Below are positions 20,487 through 29,931 of a stretch of 64,000 nucleotides of DNA, one piece after another (the stretch's first letter is position 1; every line of letters starts with the position of its first letter). The translations under genes and the position numbers were made by a program. Source of the stretch: Coix lacryma-jobi var. lacryma-jobi (taxonomy: Eukaryota > Streptophyta > Magnoliopsida > Poales > Poaceae); assembly GCA_009763385.1 (NCBI GenBank), contig VDCT01000041.1, forward strand, positions 186,001 through 250,000, in the 5' to 3' direction. Under the pieces are notes generated by a model that made no database searches, was not told where the DNA came from, and saw only the letters and a program-made list of their open reading frames with translations.

Positions 20487-23400
20487 GTAAAGCGGTTGGA
20501 GGACATTTGGTTGGTGGATTCCGGTTGCTCGAGGCACATGACCGGAAACGCCAAGTGGTTCTCCAGCCTTAGTCCTGTTGCCGGAAAGGAGTACATAACC
20601 TTCGGCGACAATAGCAAAGGTAAAGTTTTGTCTCACGGGTCGGTGCGAGTTAATGAGCACTTTGTGTTGCGCGATGTTGCTCTTGTTTCTAACTTGCATT
20701 TTAACCTTCTTTCTATTTCGCAACTTTTTGACGACGACTATGAGATTCGTTTTAAACCGAATCTCAGTCGTATTTTGGATCCTCAGGGCAATCTTGTGTG
20801 TTTGATTTCGCCCTTTGGAAAAGTCTTTTGTGCGAATTTCTCGGAGTATTTTGGTACTTCTCGTTGTCTTGTGGCTGGACCTTCCTCCTCCGATCTTTGG
20901 AAGTGGCATAGGAGACTTGGACATTTGAGCTTCGACTTGCTTGCAAGGCTTAGTTCACTTGGCCTAATCCGAGGATTGCCCAAGTTGCATATGGAGAAGG
21001 ATCTTGTTTGCCACTCTTGTAGACACGGGAAGATGGTTGCCGCTCCCCACCATCCAGTGACTCAGGTCATGACCAAGCGCCCTTGAAAGCTTTTGCACAT
21101 GGACCTTGTTGGTCCGGCTCGGGTGAGCTCGGTTGGAGGGAAGTGGTATGTGCTTGTTGTTGTTGATGACTTTTCGAGATATTCGTGGGTCTTCTTTTTA
21201 GCTGAGAAGACCGAGACTTTCTCCTTTGTTCGCAATCTGATTTTGCGTCTTCAGAACGAGTTCCCTTTGAACTCGATGCGAGCCATTAGGAGTGATAATG
21301 GTTCCGAATTCAAAAATTCAGATTTTGAGAAGTTTTGTAACTCTTTGGGTTTGGAGCACCAGTTTTCTTCCCCTCACACACCCCCTCAGAATGGTGTTGT
21401 AGAGAGGAAGAATCGGACCCTTGTTGAGATGGCCAGGACGATGCTCGATGAGCATAGGACTCCTAGGCATTATTGGGCCGAAGCTATGAACACTGCGTGC
21501 TATATTTCCAATCGCATTTGTCTGAGAGCTTTCTTGAAGAAGACTTCTTATGAGTTGCGTTTTGGAAAACAGCCCAAGGTAAGTTATTTTAGAGTCTTCG
21601 GTTGCCATTGTTTTATATTGAAGAAAGGCAACCTGGACAAGTTTGAGTCTCGTTCTTCAGACGGTGTGTTTTTGGGTTATGGCACTCACACTCGAGCTTA
21701 TCGTGTACTTAACCTTGACACTAACCGAGTCATGGAGACATCCGATGTCACCTTCGACGAGACTCTCGTTTGTCCTTCTTCTCATTTTGAGCGTGCAGGT
21801 GATCATGAGGTTGGTGAGCCTCTTTTTGATGACGAGGACGAGGGTGCTGAAGGTATGGATGATCCAGCACCCCCTCCACCTGCCGTGCCACAAAGAGCGG
21901 CTTCTACGATGACTCACGGCCCCGACACCTCTTCTTCCTGGGGGCCGTGGGATCCGCCACCCCGAGTGGTACCATTTGTACCCGGGGAGGCACCAGCTGC
22001 TGTTGAGGGGGAGGCTACTTCAGTCCGGGAGGCGCCACGACACATTCAGCGCCAGCACCCGCCTCAGCAGATGATCGGCAGCATCGACGAATGGGTTACA
22101 CGGTCTAGGTCACAGCACATCTCTCACTTCGCTCATTCTGCTTTTGTTGCTAATTTTGAGCCCCGAGATGTTGGACACGCTTTGACGGATCCGGATTGGG
22201 TCAATGACATGCATGAGGAGTTAGAAAACTTTGAGAGAAATCGGGTTTGGGTTCTAGTTCCTCCTCCTCCTAACTGTAATCCTATTGGAACAAAATGGGT
22301 TTTCAAAAATAAACAAGGAGAGGACGGCCACATTGTGAGGAACAAAGCGCGTCTTGTGGCCAAGGGTTATAGTCAGAAGGAGGGGATAGACTTTGAGGAT
22401 ACTTTTGCTCCTGTAGCTCGTTAGGAGGCTATTAGGATACTCTTGGCTTTTGCTGCATCCAAAGGTTTTAAACTCTTCCAAATGGATGTCAAGAGTGCCT
22501 TCTTAAACGGCTACATAGAAGAAGAAGTGTATGTTGAGCAACCCCCCGGTTTTGAAAATCCCAAGTTTCCGAACCATGTTTTTAAACTTCATAAAGCTTT
22601 ATATGGTTTGAAACAAGCCCCTAGAGCCTGGTATGATAGGTTGAAAACCTTTTTGCTTGCTAAGGGTTTTAAAATGGGTTGTGTAGATAAAACACTCTTT
22701 CTCCTCAAGCAAGGCAAAGACACTCTCTTGGTCCAGATTTACGTGGATGATATCATTTTCGGTGGTTCTTCTCACGCTTTGGTTGCCAAGTTTGCAGATA
22801 TTATGAGCAGGGAGTTCGAGATGAGCATGATGGGCGAGCTGACCTTCTTTCTCGGGTTGCAAATCAAGCAATCCCGAGAGGGGACGTTTGTGCACCAGGG
22901 CAAGTACACCAAGGACTTGCTGAAGCGGTTCGATATGGGTGAGGCCAAGCCTCTTCCAACACCCATGTCGACGACGACTGCCCTGGATGCGGATGTGGAT
23001 GGAGAAGCAGTGGACCAGAAGGAGTACCGAAGCATGATCGGATCGCTCCTCTACCTGATGGTGACACGCCCGGACATCCAGATCGCGGTGTGTCTGTGTG
23101 CGCGCTTTCAGGCGTCGCCGCACACCTCTCACCGTCAGGCGGTGAAGCGCATATTCAGGTACCTTCGTTTCTCACCTGAGTTCGGGATTTGGTATTCTGC
23201 TTCCTCCACCCTCTCCCTTTGCGGTTATTCGGATGCCGATTTTGCTGGTTGCCGTATTGAGCGCAAGTCCACTTCTGGGACTTGCCAGTTTATTGGTTCT
23301 TCTCTTGTTTCGTGGTCTTCTCGTAAGCAGTCTAGTGTCGCTCAGTCCACTACAGAGGCTGAATATGTTGCTGCGGCTAGCTGCTGTTCCCAGTTGCTTT

Positions 23401-23684
23401 GGATGATGGCCACTTTGCGTGATTTTGGTCTGAGCTTTACTCGTGTTCCTTTGCTTTGTGACAGCACGAGTGCTATTAGCGTTGCTAAGAACCCTGTGCT
23501 TCACTCGAAGACCAAACACATTGATGTGCGCTTTCATTTCTTGCGAGACCACCAGGAGAAGGGTGATATCGACCTTCGCCATGTCGATACTCATCATCAA
23601 CTGGCTGATATTTTCACCAAGCCTTTAGACGAATCAACCTTTAATCGGTTGAGGGGTGAGCTTGGTGTGTGTTTCCCCTTTTAG
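20487..23684 (+). pseudogene. copia pol, C2: protease, integrase, RT, RNase H (two stops)
   Basis: The frame opens at 20487, just after a TAG (20484-20486), in a different frame from gag. No ATG precedes the first motif. Protease: WLVDSGCSRHM. Integrase: a zinc-binding HRRLGH...CHSC, then catalytic Asp in LHMDLVGP (about residue 206), Asp in RSDNGSEF (about 270) and Glu in NGVVERKN (about 306). RT: YVDDIIF at about residue 752, preceded by KSAFLNGYI. RNase H: GYSDADFAG near 912, then TTEAEYVAA and LADIFTKPL. Stops are TGA 21084-21086 (fits CGA to TGA) and TAG 22422-22424. Without them the product would be 1065 residues, with all catalytic residues present. It lies directly downstream of gag. 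Confidence 0.93.
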
Positions 23685-25308
23685 ATGGGGGAAACATTTT
23701 TGGATCTTGTATAGTAGACTGACTTTCTTTCGTTTGTCTTTCTTTTCTCTTGCATTTTAGCATACGCATTTACATTCTGAGCTTCATGTCTATAATCACT
23801 AGAATGTAACCATGCTCTATGTAGTATGCTCCGATGCTTATGTTGATGCTTGTAGTTTATGCTCTTTCTGATCACTAGTACATGTTGTGAGCTGAGCTAT
23901 TTATGAAATGGTGAATTTGCTTAATAACTTCAAATCTGAAAATGTTCACCATTGAGATATGCAACTAGCATGTGTAGGATGTGTTGAGTCCATTCATGCT
24001 TTTCATATATGCTAGGTTGCTATGTCTCTAGTTCTGAGTCATTCACTTGCTTGGTATGTTCATATCATGTTTAAAATTTTGAACCAAGTTTTAGTGAATT
24101 GAAAAGATCGAGATGGGATTGCTTGTCAACACATCACGGTATCGAGACTGTCTCCCATTGCATTTTGAGTTAAACTTGAGCCGTGTAGTGTATGACCCAA
24201 ACCGCAGCTTTAAGCTTCTGATTGCTTCGGCATAGGCTTCGCTCGGTTGAAAAGTTAGGCAATGACAAGCTTTCAACCTCTCGCAATCACATGCTAATAA
24301 TTGAACTTGTGAAATTTTCACCACTGCAATTCCGATATTAAATTTGAAATCACAAGTGTATGTTTCATTCCTATGCATGATGATTGAACTTTGCTAGGGG
24401 TAGTTCACCTTGTATACATGTTTAGCACTCGTTTGGATTCATGTCTATACATGTGTAGTGCTATTTTGATGGTGACTCCCTTTTTGGCTAAAAACTGCTC
24501 ACATGCTCATATGTTCATATTTCGTATGTGTGATCAGTTTGAGCCTTTGCTATTTGAGTGCCTAGTTGAGTCATTGGAGTTCTACTGTTTAGAGCATCTT
24601 TGCACTCTTGTGAATATATGCCTGAAGCTACTAACTTGCATTTCTGACTTCATATGCATGTTGGAAGGGGGAGTTTCTTGCCTTGATGCCTTTCTTGATA
24701 AGTGCATTTTCAACTAAGGAGGAGAGTTTTTTGCAAATCATATACTCCTGGATGTTCAACTAAGGGGAGTTTTCCTAGTTGCTTGCACTTGTCGAGGGGG
24801 AGTTTGCTAGTTGTGTTGAGCCTTTGCCTCTGTCTTGAGGGACTAGCAAACATTTTCAGGGTTTTTCGATCGATTGGTTCTCTTTTGGTTTGGAGTCATT
24901 CCAATTGGTTCGGAGCATGTTTGGCCGAAAGGCATTGGTTTTGAGCTTTCTGTGCTAGTTGTGTTGAGCCTCTGTGCCTCTATCTTGAGGGACTAGCATT
25001 TTGCTTCGATTTTCATTCGGCTTCAATTGGTTTTGAGCTCTTTTCTCTAGAGTTTCCAATTGGTATCTGCTAGCGGTGTTGAGCCTGTTCTACCTCTTCT
25101 TGAGGGCTAGCTTTGCTTTGCTTGGTTGCGTCGAGCCGTTGCCCATGTCTTTGGGGACCAAGTTCTTTTGCTCTTTCCACTTGACCTTCTTCGGCTTTGC
25201 TAGGCTTTTGGGTCATTTGGTCGAGTTCTCTCTTCTTCTTCCTTCCTTCTTCCTCTTTCTATTATGATTTGTGTGAGTAGTTGACAATGCACTCATCAAG
25301 GGGGAGAT
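23685..25308 (+). other. 3' non-coding region of C2, between pol and 3' LTR
   Basis: There is no convincing ORF. GGGGGAG-like tracts occur near 24666, 24764 and 24795, and the last (25299-25306) abuts the 3' LTR as polypurine tract. Four hairpins lie at 24803-25162. The same layout is present in C4 (63239-64000). Confidence 0.75.
24803..25162 (+). repeat. four spaced hairpins with covarying stems
   Basis: Arms: TTTGCTAGT/ACTAGCAAA (24803-24850), TGCTAGT/ACTAGCA (24953-24998), GCTAGC/GCTAGC (25069-25111) and CTTGGT/ACCAAG (25121-25162). Most loops keep GTTGAGCC (or GTCGAGCC) on the left and CTTGAGGG-like sequence on the right. Counterparts with the same order of stem types lie at 63388-63686. 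Confidence 0.85.
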
Positions 25309-25913
25309 TGTGCGGATACATGGATGTATGCCGAGTCTCTGAGTGATGAGTGATTGTCAACAGGTTTGATCGCAGGGTCTTTGGCTTGTGTTGTGCAGGT
25401 GTCGAGCACAGAGACAGTGATCGAGGGCAAGGTGAAGGTCAAGTTGAGACGGGTCGTGCCGACGGACCGGGTGCGGTGAAGGATGGGCGTGCCGTGCGGC
25501 GGACGTGCCATGCCGATGAACCGAGCGGGGAAGGATGTTCGCTTGGTTTCCGGACTTCTCGTTTGGCCTTGTAGTTGACCAAGGAACCTCTCTAGATATC
25601 TTTGCTACTTGTTAGCATAGGTATTTAGGAGTTTCTCGACGTAGCCGTCTATCTACGTCCGGGACTTGGTTTTTGGGGTTGTGTTCGAGCCGGAACTTTT
25701 GGAGTTTGGTTTGCTTCTTCTTGGTGGTGCTCCGCTGTGATCTTAGGGATCATCCACCCTCTTCCAAGGGTCGTGAGCATCACGGTTTCGGTCGCCGTTT
25801 CTCGGGGTTGATTTTGGGACATTTGGCCAAAGTTTCTGAGAAGAATTTTGAGCTCCCATTCACCCCCCCCCCCCCCCCTCTAGTCGCCTTGCTAGTGCTT
25901 TCTCGGTCCTTCA
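25309..25913 (+). repeat. 3' LTR of C2, internally deleted (605 bp)
   Basis: It matches 15721 to about 15947 and then about 17373-17745 of the 5' LTR. The middle 1.4 kb, which holds the hairpin array and the CGGACAGTCCG cluster, is absent. The C run is 16 bases here against 11 in the 5' LTR. Confidence 0.9.
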
Positions 25914-25918
25914 TCATC

Positions 25919-26252
25919 TGTTGCTTTTGTGGACCTGATCAACTGATGGCACCGTATTATGAACAATCCAAAACTTATGTTTAAAGACTATGTTGCTTCC
26001 GCTACTTCTATTAAACTATGGTTTGTAATATTATTTCGTACTCCGATGTAATTTGAACTATGTGCAACTGTGTTGTAATCTGTGAGCATGTTCACTGAAC
26101 TACTACGATCTTGGCTGGATGTTGTTGAATGATTTGAAATCCTTCAAGATTTCCGGACTACCGGGTTTGTACGAGCTTAAGTACTTGAGGATCTTTGCGT
26201 TAAGCGGAGGTTTCAGTGCTTAATCTGGTGCAAATTGGTCGGTTCTGTCACA
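25919..26252 (+). repeat. 5' LTR of the Tekay-like element, second part
   Basis: This resumes the LTR after C2 and its second TCATC copy, and ends GGTTCTGTCACA. It matches 31290-31623 without gaps. Confidence 0.9.
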
Positions 26253-26254
26253 GC

Positions 26255-26266
26255 TGGCATCGGAGC
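26255..26266 (+). other. primer-binding site of the Tekay-like element
   Basis: TGGCATCGGAGC lies two bases after the LTR end. It resembles the TGGTATCAGAGC initiator tRNA-Met site with two changes. Confidence 0.7.
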
Positions 26267-27045
26267 ATGGTTCAGTGTTACTGTTCATAGGTGTATTTTA
26301 AAAATAGTATTTTGCAAAGAATAAAGCTGTATTTGCCAACTTATGGTTATATTAGGATTTGGAAAATCTTAAGAATTTAAGCTAAGGTGTGTCAGTGATC
26401 AAGTCCTTATGCCCAGTAGGTTTCTAGGTGGCTATTTAAGTACTAACTTGGGGGTTGTGCATCATATTTAAATTCTGTTATTTCTGTCGTCCATACGACA
26501 AGGGTGAAATTGTATGGGTGCTATTCTTCGGAATAGTAATGTATGGATCAATTGCCTCTACGCCAAGGTAATAAGTGAGTTGTGAGAGCATGATTGGACA
26601 ACCGCCGGTCTAGGGGAGTGCTTGAATGATGCTGACATGTATACCTGTTGCACATAAGTATATGTAAAAGTATTGATTGTGGGAGTAATACTTTTCTGAT
26701 GGGTGCATATACTGCTTACGTGTATACTGGGTGTGCACCTAAGTCAGTATTAGATTTAATTTTCAGCAATGCATGATATTCATATTGTGGGTAGGGCTGA
26801 AATGAATTTTCTGCAGGTACGCTAATTTGCAAACGTGTAGTACGCTAGTTAACGCTATGAGTGAACATTGTATGCCACTGTCTAGCCGATAGATTGTTAG
26901 GCAGTGAGGACGTATGTTACGCTCATGCATCATGATCATATAATTTTGCATTAATCTTACTTCCTTCCTTATGTTATCCGTCCCGTTTCCTTAAATAAAA
27001 GTTGTTCTCAACTAATTAAAAACTGTGTGGATAAACTTCTTTCAG
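26267..27045 (+). other. leader between primer site and extra ORF
   Basis: AT-rich and without a convincing ORF. It ends AACTTCTTTCAG, a good 3' splice-site consensus, directly before the ATG at 27046. Another candidate acceptor, TTTTCTGCAG, ends near 26816. Confidence 0.6.
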
Positions 27046-28077
27046 ATGGCCCGCACCAAGCGTACCGCCCGTAAGTCGACCGGAGGCAGGAGGCCCAATT
27101 ATATGCTGGGACCCTGGACAGCCGAGGGGTCAGAGGATTTTCTGGAGGAGTTCGGCATGCCTACTCTTTTGTGGAGGGTGTTGCACTTAGTCGGATACCA
27201 GGAGGGCCAAGAGCCGCAATATGAGTGGCATCGAGTTCAGTTTTCAGAGGATCACTACATGTACACAGTTGAGGTGGACGTGCCCAGCCGTGATCCGCAG
27301 GATCAGGTGTGGTGCCGTAGGGTGTTCGCTCTTCAGGGCAGGACTTCATGGGATGGAGCTAACCAGGTTGCTTACACTGTTCTTCGGGATATCATGGAGG
27401 ATCATCCGGAGGTAGTTGCCCAAGCTGCAGCTGGTGTCTTCCCCACAACAGATCCGTACCAGTCGGTGTGGCGTCAGCCAGGTGCCACCGTGTTGGAGGC
27501 CAGTTCTTCGGAGCGCGAGCACTGCGCAGGACTAGCTGGGAGTGCTATGGCCGCACTCATGGCTACCTATGGGAGTTTGTCACGTAGCTACGACCACCTG
27601 GACCACATCCTCAGCGGGGAGATAGCTTCACATCACCAGAGGCAGGAAGAGCATGCTACAGAGATCGACCTTCTCACCACCCAGCTAGCCCACATGACAG
27701 TTGAGAGAGACCAGGCTCGTCAGAGAGAGCAGGAGACAGCACAGCAGCTGAGTGACCAGCAGGGGATGACGACCTTCTTATCCACCATCATGGCCGAGAC
27801 CGAGGAGTCGCTACGTGGTGTTTGTCTCGAGGGTATGCGCGCGACGGAGCAGAACAGGCTTCTCAGGCTACAGGTGGGAGATTTGGAGCTGCAACTTCAT
27901 CATCTCCAGGACTACAATGACCGCCTGCATGAGGAGATTCATCGCCGTGAGAATGAGAGGAACCCTATCCTTCCTCAGGAGGACCCGGATTCTCATGCTT
28001 CGTCCAGTGGTTCTTCGGACATCTCGAGTGATGATGATGACGACGACGATGATGACGATGGTGCCATTAGGGAGTAG
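27046..28077 (+). CDS. extra ORF of the Tekay-like element with a histone H3-like N-terminal tail (343 aa)
   Basis: The ORF is intact. I start at ATG 27046, not the upstream in-frame ATG at 27025, because AACTTCTTTCAG lies directly before it and because this start gives MARTKRTARKSTGGRRP. After Met removal, residues 1-16 match the histone H3 tail at 13 positions, including R2, K4, R8, K9, S10, T11, G12 and G13. Differences are Q5R, K14R and A15R. The H3 match stops at P16 and no histone fold follows. Residues ~20-150 look globular (LLWRVLHLVGYQEG, W-rich). About 178-312 is heptad-rich and Glu/Gln-rich, probably coiled coil. The C-terminus has Ser-rich sequence and ten Asp in a row before GAIRE. 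It lies between the primer site and gag. Function is unknown; chromatin mimicry is my inference from the tail. Confidence 0.85.
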   Translation: MARTKRTARKSTGGRRPNYMLGPWTAEGSEDFLEEFGMPTLLWRVLHLVGYQEGQEPQYEWHRVQFSEDHYMYTVEVDVPSRDPQDQVWCRRVFALQGRTSWDGANQVAYTVLRDIMEDHPEVVAQAAAGVFPTTDPYQSVWRQPGATVLEASSSEREHCAGLAGSAMAALMATYGSLSRSYDHLDHILSGEIASHHQRQEEHATEIDLLTTQLAHMTVERDQARQREQETAQQLSDQQGMTTFLSTIMAETEESLRGVCLEGMRATEQNRLLRLQVGDLELQLHHLQDYNDRLHEEIHRRENERNPILPQEDPDSHASSSGSSDISSDDDDDDDDDDGAIRE

Positions 28078-28421
28078 ACTAGTTAGTGTTAGCGTGTAGT
28101 GATCTTGTCTCATGTCCTAGCGCTTGATCTTTTGGGGTTATCATGTGGATGTAAGGTTGTGTGATGGACCTGTGCGCGTGTGGCGCAAAACCTTTGAAGG
28201 TCCCGTATGTATGGGCACCTATGGATGTTATGTTGACTTTTGAGCGTTATGTGATGAGCACTTTTTATCATGTGATGATGCAATGTGGATCGAAATTTAT
28301 TATGCCTCTACAATTGTTTGGCGAATTCATTTTTTTTCCGAATAATTTCCGTTGGCATGATTTATTGTTCTCCGCAATAATGGCAACGTCATTTAATAAA
28401 TATTGCTATCACTACATGCAG
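28078..28421 (+). other. spacer between the extra ORF and gag
   Basis: AT-rich, with no separate gene. The gag frame is open upstream from 28161, but the first residues look untranslated or intronic. The spacer ends CACTACATGCAG, an acceptor-like AG directly before the gag ATG. Confidence 0.55.
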
Positions 28422-29931
28422 ATGACGATGACTCGCAGTGGAGCAGGTGGTAGTGGTGGTAATGATGATAGCAGGGAGAACCGCAATCCACCACCTCCCC
28501 CACCACCCACGGCAGAGCAACTCTTTGCTCAATTTCTGGGGAGTCAACGCAACATTGAGGCACTTTTGCGGGAGAATTTGGCACATGGCAATCACCGCCC
28601 TGAGCCGAATCAATACAGCTCGTTCAAGGATTTTCTGGATACCAAACCACCGGTTTTCAAGGAAGCTACAGAACCCCTAGAAGCAGAAGAGTGGTTGCAT
28701 ACGTTGGAGCAGAAGTTTCGGCTGCTCAGGCTTACAGAGGAATTAAAGGCAGAATATGCTGCACATCAGCTACAAGGACCAGCCGGGATTTGGTGGGGTC
28801 ATCACCGTACCACCTACCCTGCCAATGTTCCCATCACCTGGAGAGTGTTCACTAACGCTGTTCGTGGGCACTACATTCCGCCAGGCTTCACTCAAATGAA
28901 GGTGGCTGAGTTCATGAGCTTGACACAAGGAACTCGATCTGTGACCGAGTATCATCATTTGTTCAACTCTTTATCTCGTTATGCACCAGACTTTGTTGAT
29001 ACCGATGGTAAGAAGATAGCTAGCTTCAAGAGAGGGCTGAATACCAAGATGGGAAAGTCAGTGGGTACTTCGTCTTGCACAGTGTTCAATGACTTCATCA
29101 GTGATTGCTTGATTCAGGAGAATCACAACAACAAACATGCGGCAGGTAAGGCCAGAAAGAGGACCCTGGAATCTGGACCATCTCAGCCTAGAGGACCACC
29201 CGCCCAGCGTTCTCAATACCGACCACCAGCACCTGGGGCTCGCTTCAGGCCGCCTCAGAAGAAGGGGCAGCAACAAGCTCAGCGTGGTCAACGACCATAC
29301 AAGATAGCAGCCAATCAAGCTCGAGCAGGCCAAGGCAGTTCAACTGGAAGCAAGTCGCTAGTTCGTGGGTCGTGCTTCAATTGCAATCAAGAAGGGCACT
29401 TTGCAAGATATTGTCCACATCCGAAGAAGCAGCAGACTAATTATCCAGCGCGTCTGCATAACATGACTGCTGAAGAAGCTCGTGCAGGAGAGCCCGTGAC
29501 TGCCGGTATGTGTCTCGTAAACCATCATCCTGCAGTTGTTTTATTTGATACTGGATCATCGCATTCTTTCATGAGCAAGGCATTTGCACAAAAGCATAAC
29601 CAAGAAATGTCTGAAATGGATTATGGGTTTCGCGTGAGCTCCGTGGGGAGTAGCGTGTTATCTAGACAGATGGTGTGTAATGTGACCATCGATATTGGAG
29701 GGCATAAATTTGGAGCCAACTTAGTGGTTTTGCAAGGACTAAGTATGGATGTAGTCTTAGGAATGAGTTGGATGACTATGTGGAATGCGGTGTTAGACAC
29801 TGCAAACAGAACTCGTACCTTATCTGATAGTCGGACAGGTAACAAACTTCGTGTATCTCTGCCTCGAGGTGCCGATTTTGTTGACCTATCTTGCACTCTT
29901 GCTATAGAAGACCTCTCCAAAATTCCAGTTG
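28422..29931 (+). pseudogene. gypsy gag-protease, Tekay-like, 3'-truncated
   Basis: It starts at ATG 28422 (MTMTRSGAGGSGGNDDSREN). A Pro-rich N-terminus is followed by the gag core (EAEEWLHTLEQKFRLL, then GPAGIWWGHH). A basic Gln/Pro/Arg-rich linker leads to a CCHC zinc knuckle CFNCNQEGHFARYC at residues 318-331, then the aspartic protease with LFDTGSSHSFM (Asp at residue 376) and VVLGMSWM. The frame is undamaged up to IEDLSKIPVV. At 29932 it runs into LTR sequence and stops at 30062. RT would begin soon after this point in an intact element, so RT, RNase H and integrase were removed by the deletion. Gag packages RNA and protease would process the polyprotein. Confidence 0.9.

Larger units (their letters stand above)
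15721..25913 (+). mobile_element. copia element C2, complete structure, pseudogenised
   Basis: Full length is 10,193 bp with matching TSDs TCATC (15716-15720 and 25914-25918). The uninterrupted target is visible in the other Tekay-like LTR at 31285-31289. Order: 5' LTR, primer site, gag, pol (protease, integrase, RT, RNase H), a 1.6-kb 3' non-coding region with hairpins, 3' LTR. Gag has two premature stops and pol has two, all single-base changes, so the copy is young. The 3' LTR has lost about 1.4 kb after insertion. Confidence 0.95.

Noticed and set aside
27046..27096. A histone H3 gene
   Set aside because: Only the first ~16 residues match. The following 320 residues have no histone fold, and the ORF lies inside an LTR element between primer site and gag.
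27868..28113. Antisense ORF rich in Val and Ile opposite the acidic tail
   Set aside because: It is only the reverse reading of the Asp codon run.
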